Below, piece after piece: positions 1 to 8,927 of a DNA stretch of 64,000 bases. The stretch is from Bradyrhizobium sp. CCBAU 51627 (GTDB lineage Bacteria; Pseudomonadota; Alphaproteobacteria; Rhizobiales; Xanthobacteraceae): positions 186,001-250,000 of the forward strand of contig NZ_LBJG01000093.1 of NCBI RefSeq assembly GCF_028128765.1, in the 5' to 3' direction. The translations under genes were made by a program, and so were the position numbers. Position 1 is the stretch's first letter, and the number at the start of each line of letters is the position of its first letter. The notes beneath the pieces were generated by a model. The model saw only the letters and a program-made list of their open reading frames with translations, ran no database searches and was not told where the DNA came from.

Positions 1-531
1 GCCCATGGGCAGGATGACGCGCTTGCCCTCACGCTGGCAGGCTTTTCGATCGGCATGGATGGACATGATCGCTCCGCGGCATTCACCGCGCTCGATGCCG
101 CGCTCGCGATCAGCCCCTCATCAGCGCTAACTTACATCCTCGGCAGCGTCATGCTGGGTTGGGGCGGAGATGCAGATCGTGCCATTGAATGGAGCGAGCG
201 CGGAATGCGCCTCAGCCCGTTCGACACCTGGGCCTTCGCCGCCTTCGACGCCCAGGCGATGGGGCATTTTCACCGCGGCCGATTTGATGAGGCCTGTCGC
301 GCTGCCTACCGCTCGGTTCAGGCCAATCCGCGTCACAGCATCACCCATGTGCAACTGGCGGCGGCGCTCGCAAAGCTCGGCCGATTGCAGGAAGCGAGAG
401 CGGCCGCGACCCGGGTGCTCGAATTGCACCCCACGTTCCGCTACGGCCGTCAATTCCAGGGCGTCAACTGCGCTCCGGCGCTGGCAGAATCGCTTGGCGA
501 GGCGCTTCGCGCCGCGGGACTACCGGAGTAG
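1..531 (+). CDS. TPR-repeat protein, C-terminal part (5' end outside window)
   Basis: The reading frame is open from base 1, so the gene begins upstream; an internal ATG at 55 is not needed as a start. The visible 176 residues are helical TPR-like repeats with the usual small/large residue spacing, for example around 'GRFDEACRAAYRSVQANP' and 'GRLQEARAAATRVLELHP'. In rhizobia this kind of tail is typical of adenylate-cyclase or winged-helix proteins ending in a TPR domain; that identity is inference because the N-terminal half is missing. It is convergent with the ilvA gene, 13 bp apart. Confidence 0.7.
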   Translation, partial: AHGQDDALALTLAGFSIGMDGHDRSAAFTALDAALAISPSSALTYILGSVMLGWGGDADRAIEWSERGMRLSPFDTWAFAAFDAQAMGHFHRGRFDEACRAAYRSVQANPRHSITHVQLAAALAKLGRLQEARAAATRVLELHPTFRYGRQFQGVNCAPALAESLGEALRAAGLPE

Positions 532-544
532 CCATCGACCCTCT

Positions 545-1789
545 TTAGGTACAGCGCACACTCAATCCTGAGGCGCCGAGCTTGGCCATGACCTCGTCGA
601 GATGGGCGCTGTCGCGGGTCTCGATGACGAGTTGCAGCAGCGTCGCCTTGGCCGGCAGGTCCGAGAAGGTCCGCTGGTGCGAGACCTCGATGATGTTGGC
701 GCCCGCCTCTGCCAGCAGCGCTGCGACCGCGGCCAATTGGCCGGGCCTGTCGGGAATATCGAGCGAGAGCTGCGTCAGCCGCCCCTCGCGCGCGAGTTCG
801 CGCGTCAGCACCGAAGCGATCAGCCTGGTATCAATATTGCCGCCGCTCAGGACCAGACCGACTTTCTCACCGGCGAAGCGGGCCGGATCGGACATGATTG
901 CCGCAAGACCGGCCGCGCCCGCGCCCTCCACGACCGTCTTCTCGATCGAGATCAGGGTCGCGACCGCGCGCTCGAGCTCGGCTTCGTTGACGAGCGCAAT
1001 ATCGTCGACGAGGCGGCGGACGATTTCGGTGGTGATCTTGCCCGGCGATTTGACTGCGATGCCTTCGGCGAGCGTATCGCCGCGCGCCGGCAGGTTGCCG
1101 CCATGGACGGCGTTGTACATCGAGGGATAAAGCCAGGCTTCGACGCCGAGGATTCGCAGCGACGGTTTCAGGGATTTCGCCGCAATGGCGATGCCGCCGA
1201 TCAGGCCGCCGCCGCCGATCGGAACCACCAGCGTGTCGAGCTCCGGCACAGCCTTGAGCATCTCCAGCCCGACCGTGCCCTGCCCCGCGATGACAAGCGG
1301 ATCGTCATAGGGATGAACGAAGATCATGCCGCGGGCTTCGCCGTGACTTCGCGCAAACGCGGCCGCCTCCTCCAGCGTCGCGCCTGTGACGACCACCTCG
1401 GCGCCATGGTGCCTGGTGTTCTCGATCTTCACCATCGGGGTGCCTACGGGCATCACGATGGTGGCGGGAATGCCAAGCCGCCTGGCGTGATAGGCGACAC
1501 CCTGCGCGTGATTGCCGGCCGACATCGCGATGACGCCGCGGCTGCGTTCCTCCGGCATCAGCGCAGTGAGCCGATTGAGCGCTCCGCGCTCCTTGAACGA
1601 GGAGGTGAACTGGAGGTTCTCGAATTTGAGCCAGAGCTCGCAGCCGCAGATGTTGCTCAGCGTCCGGCTGTAGCTGCAGGGCGTCTCGACGACGGCGCCC
1701 CGGATGATTTCGGCGGCGGCGTGAATATCGCGAGGGGCGACCGGAAAGCCGCTCAGATCGGGGGGTGCCGTTTGGGATATCTCAGCCAT
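545..1789 (-). CDS. ilvA: threonine dehydratase (threonine ammonia-lyase), ACT domain
   Basis: PLP enzyme that deaminates threonine to 2-oxobutanoate, first step of isoleucine synthesis. The 414-residue protein has the PLP lysine motif 'SFKERGALNRL' near residue 60, the asparagine loop 'SAGNHAQGVAYHA', the glycine-rich phosphate loop 'PIGGGGLIGG', and a C-terminal ACT-like domain starting at 'LSLDIPDRPGQLAAVAALL'. The length fits the short IlvA/TdcB form with one ACT domain rather than the two-ACT form of about 510 residues. A 14-codon upstream extension to 1831 is open but looks non-native, so the ATG at 1789 is preferred. ilvD in this window (28286-30010) acts later in the same pathway. Confidence 0.9.
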   Translation of the reverse strand: MAEISQTAPPDLSGFPVAPRDIHAAAEIIRGAVVETPCSYSRTLSNICGCELWLKFENLQFTSSFKERGALNRLTALMPEERSRGVIAMSAGNHAQGVAYHARRLGIPATIVMPVGTPMVKIENTRHHGAEVVVTGATLEEAAAFARSHGEARGMIFVHPYDDPLVIAGQGTVGLEMLKAVPELDTLVVPIGGGGLIGGIAIAAKSLKPSLRILGVEAWLYPSMYNAVHGGNLPARGDTLAEGIAVKSPGKITTEIVRRLVDDIALVNEAELERAVATLISIEKTVVEGAGAAGLAAIMSDPARFAGEKVGLVLSGGNIDTRLIASVLTRELAREGRLTQLSLDIPDRPGQLAAVAALLAEAGANIIEVSHQRTFSDLPAKATLLQLVIETRDSAHLDEVMAKLGASGLSVRCT

Positions 1790-1834
1790 GGGACAGCATA
1801 GAGCATTTGCCGGGCTGCTGCGATAAGCCAAACG

Positions 1835-2698
1835 CTATTTGGTAAACTCCCGGGATCGTGAAGCCCGCCACAGCGTCCATAGCGTGCGTAGCCGCGAGGC
1901 CGGCTGCGGCGCGAAGGGATTGCGTCCCGGCCGCGCCAGCCGATCGAGATCGGCCCGAGCCTGGCTCAGTGGCAGGAACGCCGCCCGCGCCGAGGGTGGC
2001 ACCTGCGCGAGCAGCGACGCGGCCGTTGCAAGATGCTGCCGCGCCTCGCCGATGAGCTGGTCCAGAACGGCATGGAGATTGGGCGTCCCCTTGCCCGCGA
2101 ACACATCCTCCATGGCACAACTATGGCTGGTCAGGAATTGCTGCGGCAGAAACAATTGCCGATGCGACGCGTCCCGGGGCAGGTTTGCAATCACCTGCGC
2201 GATCCCCTGCGCCAATCCGGCGTGCCGCGCCAGATGCTCGGCCGCATCCGAAGATGCCCCCATGATCCGCGCCGCAAGCGCGAACAAGGCCGAACAGGTC
2301 GCCGCCAGATAGCCTTCGAGCGCCGCCATGGTCGGCATCGGATCGTTGTAGAGATCGAACTGATGCTCGTCGACAAGCAGCAACAACGGCTCGACCGGAA
2401 GGTCAAACTCGCGAATGGCGCGCAAGAGCTCCGCCGCCACCGGACTGCCCTCGGCGCTGCCGTGGACGAGACCGGAGAACAGGTCGGTCCACCATTGAAA
2501 GCGGATCTCACCCGGCAAGGGCTGGCTCACCTGATCTCGGACGCGGACGATCTCGACATTGAAGGCGTAGAGCGCAAGGAGCGCGCGGCGCTCGGCGGCC
2601 GGCGCGAACAGGGTCGCAGCATACCGTGGGAAGTCATGGCTGCGCACGAGGTCGGCGCAGAATATCACGGCATCGGGCGGTGTCGTAGCGCTGCTCAT
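1835..2698 (-). CDS. squalene/phytoene synthase family protein
   Basis: A 287-residue all-helical protein of the isoprenoid synthase class I fold (trans-IPPS head-to-head family). 'RRALLALYAFNVEIVRVRDQ' matches the family start. The usual first Asp-rich motif DxxxD is not clear here, so catalytic activity on prenyl diphosphates is doubtful. It resembles the NDUFAF6-like branch often found in alphaproteobacteria. Its start overlaps the stop of the upstream Mth938 gene by 4 bp (ATGA), so the two are probably translated together at the end of the yajC-secD-secF run. Function beyond family is not assigned. Confidence 0.8.
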   Translation of the reverse strand: MSSATTPPDAVIFCADLVRSHDFPRYAATLFAPAAERRALLALYAFNVEIVRVRDQVSQPLPGEIRFQWWTDLFSGLVHGSAEGSPVAAELLRAIREFDLPVEPLLLLVDEHQFDLYNDPMPTMAALEGYLAATCSALFALAARIMGASSDAAEHLARHAGLAQGIAQVIANLPRDASHRQLFLPQQFLTSHSCAMEDVFAGKGTPNLHAVLDQLIGEARQHLATAASLLAQVPPSARAAFLPLSQARADLDRLARPGRNPFAPQPASRLRTLWTLWRASRSREFTK

Positions 2699-3078
2699 GG
2701 TACGGCAATCAGCGCAGCCGCGACGCGGCGCCGTTCGCCCATCATGATGTTGTAGGTGCGTACGGCTGGGCCGGTCTGCATGGTGTCCAGCACCACCCTC
2801 ACCGTCTTCAAAGCCTGGCGCAGTTCGGGCGGCGCCAGCCAGACGCGGGTTCCGGTGCCAACCAGCAGCGTATCGATACTATTGGCAGCCGCAAAAACCC
2901 GATCCAGCGAATAGCGGTCGATCTTGGTGGGATCAGTCACGTCCCAGGCCCAGATCGCGTCGGGCAGGCAGAGCAGCGAGCCCCGGTGCGACATGCCGGC
3001 GAAGGCGAAGCCGCCCTTGCCATAGGCCTCGATCGGCGCCGAGCGCGGGAAATGGGGAGCGTTGGGATCGCCGGCCAT
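2695..3078 (-). CDS. Mth938-like domain protein (DUF498 family)
   Basis: A 127-residue protein of the Mth938/DUF498 family, related to human NDUFAF3/C2orf60-type proteins. Family features are the central 'IDTLLVGTG' strand-turn and the later 'VVLDTMQTGPAVRTYNIM', close to the usual 'METGAACRTYN' motif. In alphaproteobacteria the gene commonly follows secF, as here (60 bp after the secF stop). It is coupled by a 4-bp overlap to the following squalene/phytoene-synthase-like gene. The eukaryotic relatives of both are complex I assembly factors, which makes a joint respiratory role attractive but unproven. Confidence 0.85.
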   Translation of the reverse strand: MAGDPNAPHFPRSAPIEAYGKGGFAFAGMSHRGSLLCLPDAIWAWDVTDPTKIDRYSLDRVFAAANSIDTLLVGTGTRVWLAPPELRQALKTVRVVLDTMQTGPAVRTYNIMMGERRRVAAALIAVP

Positions 3079-3138
3079 GAGCTTCGTCCGAAGGAGCTGA
3101 CTACCCTCGCAAACTCCTGCGAGGGCATGCGGTTCGGA

Positions 3139-4164
3139 TCATGCCTTATTTTTCTTCGCCGGCGGAGCCTCGTCCTTCGCATCTTCGCGATGCTCGCCCA
3201 CGCCGAGATAGATCAGGATCGGCGCCGCGATGAAGATCGAAGTGTAGGTGCCGACCAGCACCACGCCGAACATCATGACGGCCGTGAAGCTGTGGATGGC
3301 ATGACCGCCGAACAGCAACAGCGCCAGCAACGCAAGCGTCACCGTCAAGTGGGTGATGATCGAGCGCGACAGCGTCGAGTTGATGGACTCGTTGAGCAGC
3401 TGCGGCATCGGCATCTTCTTGTAGCGCCGCAGCATTTCACGGATGCGGTCATAGATGACGACGGTGTCGTTGAGCGAATAGCCCAGAATGGTCAGAAGCG
3501 CCGCGATGCTGGTCAGGTCGAAATCGACCTGGCTGATCGACATGAATCCGATGGTCAGCACGATATCGTGCACGTTGGCGATCATGGCGCCGAGCGCGAA
3601 CTGCCATTCGAACCGGAACCAGAGGTAGACCAGGATCGCAACGATCGCCAGCATCAGGCCGGCCATGCCCCAACCGAGCAGCTCGCCGGAGACGCGCGGG
3701 CCCACCACCTCGACGCGACGATACTCCACGGAGTCGCCAAGGGCGCCGCGAATCTTGTCCACCGCTTCCTGCTGCGCCTTATCGCCACCCGGCTGCTCGG
3801 CAACGCGCAGCAGCACGTCGGCGGCGCCGCCGAATTGCTGCAGCTGGACTTCGCCGAGGCCGAGACTGCCAAGCGTCGTACGCATCTGCGCAAGATCGGC
3901 CGAGCCGGACTTGGCCCGCACCTCCATCAGGGTGCCGCCCTTGAAGTCGATGCCGAAGTTCAGGCCATGGGTGAAGAACAGCGTAATGGCGACGATCGAG
4001 AGCGCGGCCGAGATCGGAAAGCTGATGCGGCGAAAGCGCGTGAAGTCGAAATGCGTATTGTCCGGGACGATGCGCAGCGACGGCAGCACGCCGAGCACGC
4101 TGACCACGGTCAGCACGGCAATCAGGACGCCGAGAGAGATCAGAACGATTTGAGTAGTGGTCAC
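3139..4164 (-). CDS. secF: protein translocase subunit SecF
   Basis: Inner-membrane SecDF partner of SecYEG that uses the proton gradient to pull exported proteins through. The 341 residues show the N-terminal transmembrane helix with 'HGLNFGIDFKGGTLMEV', the periplasmic P4-type domain, then five transmembrane segments including 'GYSLNDTVVIYDRIREMLRR', the SecF signature (SecD/RND fold). It starts with GTG behind a GAGG Shine-Dalgarno sequence and lies 16 bp after secD. The N terminus carries an extra hydrophobic stretch before the first conserved helix, a variation seen in rhizobial SecF. Confidence 0.95.
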   Translation of the reverse strand: MTTTQIVLISLGVLIAVLTVVSVLGVLPSLRIVPDNTHFDFTRFRRISFPISAALSIVAITLFFTHGLNFGIDFKGGTLMEVRAKSGSADLAQMRTTLGSLGLGEVQLQQFGGAADVLLRVAEQPGGDKAQQEAVDKIRGALGDSVEYRRVEVVGPRVSGELLGWGMAGLMLAIVAILVYLWFRFEWQFALGAMIANVHDIVLTIGFMSISQVDFDLTSIAALLTILGYSLNDTVVIYDRIREMLRRYKKMPMPQLLNESINSTLSRSIITHLTVTLALLALLLFGGHAIHSFTAVMMFGVVLVGTYTSIFIAAPILIYLGVGEHREDAKDEAPPAKKNKA

Positions 4165-4180
4165 AGTCGGCCTCGAATGA

Positions 4181-5779
4181 TCAAATCGGCACAGTCTTCG
4201 GCCGCTTCCACTGCACCCACCATGCCACGATCAGGCGGGTCATGGTGAAGGCGGTGAACACCGTGGTGATGATGCCGATACCGAGCGTTACAGCGAAGCC
4301 GCGCACCGGTCCGGTGCCGATCATGAACAGTACGGCAGCGGCAATGAAGGTCGTGATGTTGGAATCGAGAATGGTCGCAAGCGCCCGCTTGAAGCCCGCA
4401 TCGATCGCCGAGATCGGGCTTCTGCCGCCACGCAATTCCTCACGGATGCGCTCATAGATCAGCACGTTGGAGTCGACCGCGATGCCGACGGTGAGCACGA
4501 TGCCGGCGATGCCGGGAAGCGTCAGCGTGGCGCTGAGCAGCGATAACAGGCCGAAGATCATGGCGACGTTGATGGTCACCGCGATGTTGGCGAACACGCC
4601 GAACAGCCGATACGTCACCAGCATGAACACGACGACCATGATCGAGCCGACATAGGCGGCAAGCTCACCTTTCTCGATCGAGTCCTGGCCGAGGCCCGGA
4701 CCAACAGTGCGTTCCTCGACAACCGTGAGCGGCGCAGGCAGCGCGCCGGCGCGCAGCAGGATCGCGAGGTCGTTGGCCGACTGCACGGTGAAGCTGCCGG
4801 AGATCTGGCCCTGGCCGCCGGTGATCGGTTCGCGAATGACCGGCGCCGAGATCACCTTGCCGTCGAGGATGATCGCGAAGGGCACGCCGACATTCTCTTG
4901 CGTGGCCTGCGCGAACTTGCGCGCGCCAGAGGTATTGAACGTGAAGCTGACCACCGGCTCGTTGGTCCGCTGGTCAAAGGTCGCCTGGGCATTGGTCAGA
5001 TCGCCACCCGCAACCAGCACCTGCTTCTTGACCACGTAGCTGGGCGGCGGCGGGTTGGCGGCCGGCAGGATCTCGGAGTCCGGTGGCAGCCTGCCCTGCT
5101 GCGCCTGATCAAGCGGCACCGAGGGATCGACCATGCGGAATTCCATCTTCGCGGTCTTGCCCAGCAGTTCCTTCAAATGAGTGGGATCCTGCAAACCCGG
5201 CACCTGCACCAGGATGCGGTCGTTACCCTGACGCTGGATGATAGGCTCGACGGTGCCGAGCTCGTTGACGCGCTTCTCGACGATCTGGATCGATTGCTCG
5301 ATGGTCTTGCGCATGCGGTCGAGCATCGCGGCCTCCGGGATACTGAGGCGGATCAATCCGCCCCCGGCATCGGAGACCTCGAGATCGCGCTGACCGCTAG
5401 ACCCCATCAGGCCGCCAATCGGCTGGGCCAGATCGCGGAGCTTGGCAAGCGCAGGCTGGGCGTCCGCATCCCGGATGCGGACCTCGACGGCATCGCCTTT
5501 CGTTACGATACCAGTGTAACCGATCCTGGCCTCACGCAGCACACGGCGGACGTCATCGCGAATCTGGTCGAGCTTTTCCTTCTTCACATAGTTGGAGTCC
5601 ACCTCGAGCTGCAGAGAGGAGCCGCCCTGCAAGTCGAGACCCAACACCAGCCGCCGCTGCGCCCAGGCGGGCCAGGTCTTGACCTTGGCCTCGGGAAAGA
5701 AGTTCGGGACCGCGCAAAGGCACACGATCAGCGCCGTCAGGATAATCCCGAGCGCCTTCCACCGCGTGAAATACAACAT
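4181..5779 (-). CDS. secD: protein translocase subunit SecD
   Basis: Large subunit of the SecDF accessory translocase. The 532-residue protein has an N-terminal transmembrane helix, 'LGLDLQGGSSLQLEV' (the SecD D1 motif), a large periplasmic region and a C-terminal RND-type membrane domain with 'GIAVDSNVLIYERIREELR', where the Asp/Arg residues belong to the proton path. Gene order yajC-secD-secF on the same strand, with 49 bp and 16 bp between genes, is the common bacterial operon. Length is normal for alphaproteobacteria. Confidence 0.96.
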   Translation of the reverse strand: MLYFTRWKALGIILTALIVCLCAVPNFFPEAKVKTWPAWAQRRLVLGLDLQGGSSLQLEVDSNYVKKEKLDQIRDDVRRVLREARIGYTGIVTKGDAVEVRIRDADAQPALAKLRDLAQPIGGLMGSSGQRDLEVSDAGGGLIRLSIPEAAMLDRMRKTIEQSIQIVEKRVNELGTVEPIIQRQGNDRILVQVPGLQDPTHLKELLGKTAKMEFRMVDPSVPLDQAQQGRLPPDSEILPAANPPPPSYVVKKQVLVAGGDLTNAQATFDQRTNEPVVSFTFNTSGARKFAQATQENVGVPFAIILDGKVISAPVIREPITGGQGQISGSFTVQSANDLAILLRAGALPAPLTVVEERTVGPGLGQDSIEKGELAAYVGSIMVVVFMLVTYRLFGVFANIAVTINVAMIFGLLSLLSATLTLPGIAGIVLTVGIAVDSNVLIYERIREELRGGRSPISAIDAGFKRALATILDSNITTFIAAAVLFMIGTGPVRGFAVTLGIGIITTVFTAFTMTRLIVAWWVQWKRPKTVPI

Positions 5780-5828
5780 CGACTGGACCTGTCAGATCAG
5801 GAGATTCGAAACACTCGCGGGAAAGCGC

Positions 5829-6185
5829 TCACTTCGCCGCGGCGTCATCCTTGGCGCTTTCCTTGGCCGGCTCGCCCTTGGCGCGCACACCCGAGATCAT
5901 CGAGCGCATCTGGCGCACACGCACACCGTCGGAAATCTCGAACTCGATCTGGTCGTCATCGACCACCTTGGTGACCTTGCCGACCAGGCCGCCGGAGGTC
6001 ACGACCGTGTCGCCGCGGCGGATGTTCTTCACGAGCTCGGCGTGATCTTTCACCTTCTTCTGCTGCGGGCGCAGAATCAGGAAGTACATGATCACGAAGA
6101 TCAGGGCGAACGGCAGCAGCGACATCAACATGCTGTTGGTGTCGCCAGCGCCCGCGGCCTGGGCATACGCAGGGGTAATCAGCAT
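5829..6185 (-). CDS. yajC: preprotein translocase subunit YajC
   Basis: Small single-pass inner-membrane partner of SecDF. The 118 residues contain one hydrophobic helix 'LLPFALIFVIMYFLILRPQ' followed by the conserved 'RPQQKKVKDHAELVKNIRRG' and a short beta domain 'GDTVVTSGGLVGKV'. The C terminus is charged and Ala/Lys rich. First gene of the yajC-secD-secF-Mth938 run; the 179-bp gap to the divergent ATPase gene at 6365 must hold both promoters. Confidence 0.95.
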   Translation of the reverse strand: MLITPAYAQAAGAGDTNSMLMSLLPFALIFVIMYFLILRPQQKKVKDHAELVKNIRRGDTVVTSGGLVGKVTKVVDDDQIEFEISDGVRVRQMRSMISGVRAKGEPAKESAKDDAAAK

Positions 6186-6364
6186 TCAGATGATCCTCGT
6201 GGAAACGGGGGAAGCCGGTCAGGCCTTGGCGGCGACCAGTTCGGTCAAATTCGCGCGGACTATAGCGACCACCGCCCCAATTGCAACGCTGCCAGACCGC
6301 CCTTTTCGCCACCTTGCGGCGCGCCGTCAGGCCCGATAAGGCTGCATTCTCAGGAACTTCGGAC

Positions 6365-7369
6365 ATGCCCAAAAACCTTAGCAAAAGCCCGGCCGGCAAA
6401 GGCCCCCGTACCCCTGCCTCGAAGCCCGCCCAGATCGCGGCAAAACGCCCCAAGCTCGTCCAAAAGGCGGCCTCAAAGCCCCCCCTCAAGGCGGTCCCTG
6501 ACCTCTCCCAGGAGCGCATCGTCCGCGCGCTGGAGACCATTGCGGCGCACCTCGCAGCCAGGGGCAAACCGGCCGTCGAACGCGAGTCGTTCGAGCGGGC
6601 AGACGCTTACGTCTGGCATCCGGACGGCCGCCTGGCGGCGGTGCCAAGGGTGAGCCGCGTCGAGCTGTTCCTTCTGAAGGGCGTCGACCGGATGCGCGAC
6701 ATCTTGATGGAGAACACCGAGCGCTTTGCGAACGGCCTGCCCGCCAACAACGCCCTGCTCTGGGGCGCGCGCGGCATGGGCAAGTCCTCGCTGGTGAAGG
6801 CGGCACATGCCAGCATCAACGCCGACCGCAAACCCGCCGACAAGCTCAAGCTGATCGAGATCCACCGCGAGGATATCGAAAGCCTGCCGGCGCTGATGGA
6901 GCAACTGCGCGCCTCGTCCTTCCGCTTCATCGTGTTCTGCGACGACCTCTCCTTCGACGGCAATGATGCGTCCTACAAATCGCTCAAGGCCGTGCTCGAA
7001 GGCGGCATCGAGGGCCGGCCCGAGAACGTGATCCTCTATGCAACATCCAACCGCCGCCACCTGCTCGCGCGCGAGATGATCGAGAACGAACGTTCCACCG
7101 CGATCAATCCCGGCGAAGCCGTCGAGGAAAAGGTCTCGCTGTCGGATCGCTTCGGCCTCTGGCTTGGCTTCCACCGTTGCAGCCAGGACGAATACCTTGC
7201 CATGGTGCGCGGCTATTGCGGCCATTTCGGCATCAAGATCGACGATGAGGCGCTGGAGCGCGAGGCACTGGAATGGTCGACCACGCGCGGCTCGCGCTCG
7301 GGCCGTGTCGCCTGGCAGTTCGTGCAGGAGCTGGCGGGCCGGTTAGGTGTGAAGCTGACGGCGACGTAG
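6365..7369 (+). CDS. DUF815-family AAA+ ATPase
   Basis: A 334-residue predicted ATPase. The first about 60 residues are Lys/Ala/Pro rich and look disordered. Walker A is 'GARGMGKSSLVKAAH' near residue 140; Walker B is 'FRFIVFCDDLSFD'; 'ILYATSNRRHLL' is a sensor-1-type strand, matching DUF815 (YifB-unrelated, DnaA/Cdc48-like fold). Function is unknown in the family. Start chosen at ATG 6365, where 'MPKNLSK' begins; a longer frame to 6281 lacks family sequence. Transcribed away from yajC and convergent with the nlpD-like gene. Confidence 0.88.
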   Translation: MPKNLSKSPAGKGPRTPASKPAQIAAKRPKLVQKAASKPPLKAVPDLSQERIVRALETIAAHLAARGKPAVERESFERADAYVWHPDGRLAAVPRVSRVELFLLKGVDRMRDILMENTERFANGLPANNALLWGARGMGKSSLVKAAHASINADRKPADKLKLIEIHREDIESLPALMEQLRASSFRFIVFCDDLSFDGNDASYKSLKAVLEGGIEGRPENVILYATSNRRHLLAREMIENERSTAINPGEAVEEKVSLSDRFGLWLGFHRCSQDEYLAMVRGYCGHFGIKIDDEALEREALEWSTTRGSRSGRVAWQFVQELAGRLGVKLTAT

Positions 7370-7395
7370 CTAACTGTCTCGCCCCACCCACTACT

Positions 7396-7424
7396 GTCGT
7401 CGCCCGGCTTGACCGGGCGACGAC
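7396..7424. terminator. perfect 12-bp stem-loop between convergent genes
   Basis: GTCGTCGCCCGG, a 5-base loop CTTGA, then the exact complement CCGGGCGACGAC. It sits between the convergent DUF815 ATPase (stop 7369) and nlpD-like gene (stop 7451), where a bidirectional terminator is expected. There is no clear run of T on either side, so intrinsic termination is inferred from position and stem strength only; it may equally be one of the palindromic repeats spread in this genome. Confidence 0.5.
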
Positions 7425-7450
7425 ACCGTCTTTGTAAAGGCCTATCGGCC

Positions 7451-8818
7451 TCACGCCCCATTCAGGAATTGAAGCGGGTCAACCGGGTTCGATCCCTTAC
7501 GGATCTCGAAGTGGAGCTGCGGCGACGCCACCTCCCCGGATTGACCCGACTTGGCAATGACCTGACCGCGCTTGATGGTATCGCCGCGCTTCACCAACAG
7601 CTCACTCGCATGGGCATATGCGGTGACGTAGCCGTTGGAGTGCCGAACCAGGACCAGATTGCCGTAGTTTTTCAGCTCGTTGCCGGAATAGGCAACGACG
7701 CCATCATCAGCCGCCTTGATCGGCGTGCCTTCGGGCACCGCGACGTTGATGCCGTCATTGGTCTTGCCGTTGGTCTTGGTGCCGTAGCTCGTGATCACCT
7801 TGCCGCGCACCGGCCAACGGAAGGTCGGCAGCGAGCTGGTTGTCTCTGCCGGTTTCGCCGTCGTCTCTGCTGGCTTCTCTTCGATATTGGTGGTCGCCTG
7901 GGCGAGGCGCGCGCTCTGCGCAGGCCCGGCAACGGCAGCCACCTTGGTGGTGGGAACTGGAGTTGCCGCGACCGGTTGCAGCGCAGCCGCCACGGGGGCT
8001 GCCCCGACGGGCGCCGGAGCAAGCGGAGCCGCAACCGCCGCGGTCTTAGCGCCGGGCACGGTCAGCTTGGTGCCGAGCCTGAGCTTGGCCGACGGATCGA
8101 GACCATTGGCACGGGCGAGCTCAGCGGCCGAGATATGGTTCTTGCGAGCGATGCTGGCGAGCGTGTCGCCATGATTGACGAAGTGGAAGCTGGACGGTGC
8201 GGCGACCGCAGCGACCGCCTTTGGCGCCATCGCGGGAGCCGCAGCTACTGGAGCCGCCGCCCCCGGATGCGGGATGACCAGCTGCTGGCCCGGCGACAGC
8301 GCGCGCGGGCCCTTGTAGCCGTTGGCGGCCATGATCGCCTGCGGCGTGACGTGGTAGCGTTTGGCGAGCACGTCGAGCGTATCGCTGGTGCCGACGATGA
8401 TCTTGGTCCCACCGACCGGTTGGGCGGCTGCGACCGAGCGCGGCGGCACAGTGCCGGTGGCCTCAAGGTGCGGCTGGGCCGGCGGTTTGTAGGAGCCGAG
8501 ACCACGCCCGCCTCCCGAGACGCCCCCACTCGCAGCGACGGGATAGGATTGCGGCGCGGCAACCGCTGGCGGCGCCAAGGGCTGGGATTGGTAATAGCCG
8601 GGCTGGGTCTGTGGCCGCGCATATTGCGGCAGCTCACGCTGCGGAGGCGGAGCCTGCTGCACCGAACCGGTCGATTCAGAGAAGGGGTTGGAGAAGTTCG
8701 ACTGGGACAGCCGCGACGACATGTCGGCACTGCACCCTGCGAAGCTGAAGGAAATCAGCGCCAGCACCGCGACCTGCGGTACGCGGCGCGAGTAAAGCAA
8801 CTCGGCGACAACTGACAT
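7451..8818 (-). CDS. nlpD: NlpD-like lipoprotein: two LysM domains and a degenerate LytM (M23) domain
   Basis: Envelope lipoprotein predicted to activate peptidoglycan amidases at division. The N terminus has a lipobox ending 'SFSFAGC'. Two LysM repeats follow (starting at 'GTSDTLDVLAKRYHV' and 'NHGDTLASIARKNHI') with Pro/Ala-rich linkers, then an M23 domain. In that domain the metal-binding HxxxD is replaced by 'NDGIN', while 'QLHFEI' is kept, so it should be inactive as a peptidase, as in E. coli NlpD and Caulobacter DipM. It follows pcm, and surE lies beyond, matching the E. coli surE-pcm-nlpD order; no rpoS follows. Naming it nlpD is by domain order and synteny. Confidence 0.8.
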   Translation of the reverse strand: MSVVAELLYSRRVPQVAVLALISFSFAGCSADMSSRLSQSNFSNPFSESTGSVQQAPPPQRELPQYARPQTQPGYYQSQPLAPPAVAAPQSYPVAASGGVSGGGRGLGSYKPPAQPHLEATGTVPPRSVAAAQPVGGTKIIVGTSDTLDVLAKRYHVTPQAIMAANGYKGPRALSPGQQLVIPHPGAAAPVAAAPAMAPKAVAAVAAPSSFHFVNHGDTLASIARKNHISAAELARANGLDPSAKLRLGTKLTVPGAKTAAVAAPLAPAPVGAAPVAAALQPVAATPVPTTKVAAVAGPAQSARLAQATTNIEEKPAETTAKPAETTSSLPTFRWPVRGKVITSYGTKTNGKTNDGINVAVPEGTPIKAADDGVVAYSGNELKNYGNLVLVRHSNGYVTAYAHASELLVKRGDTIKRGQVIAKSGQSGEVASPQLHFEIRKGSNPVDPLQFLNGA

Positions 8819-8927
8819 GGTTACTCACTCGTACGCAACAAAACTGGTGTTTTAAGTAAACACGCGCCGAGTAAATAACGGCTTAACCCTCCCAATAAGA
8901 TGTTGGATGCGCAACCAATCCGGAATT

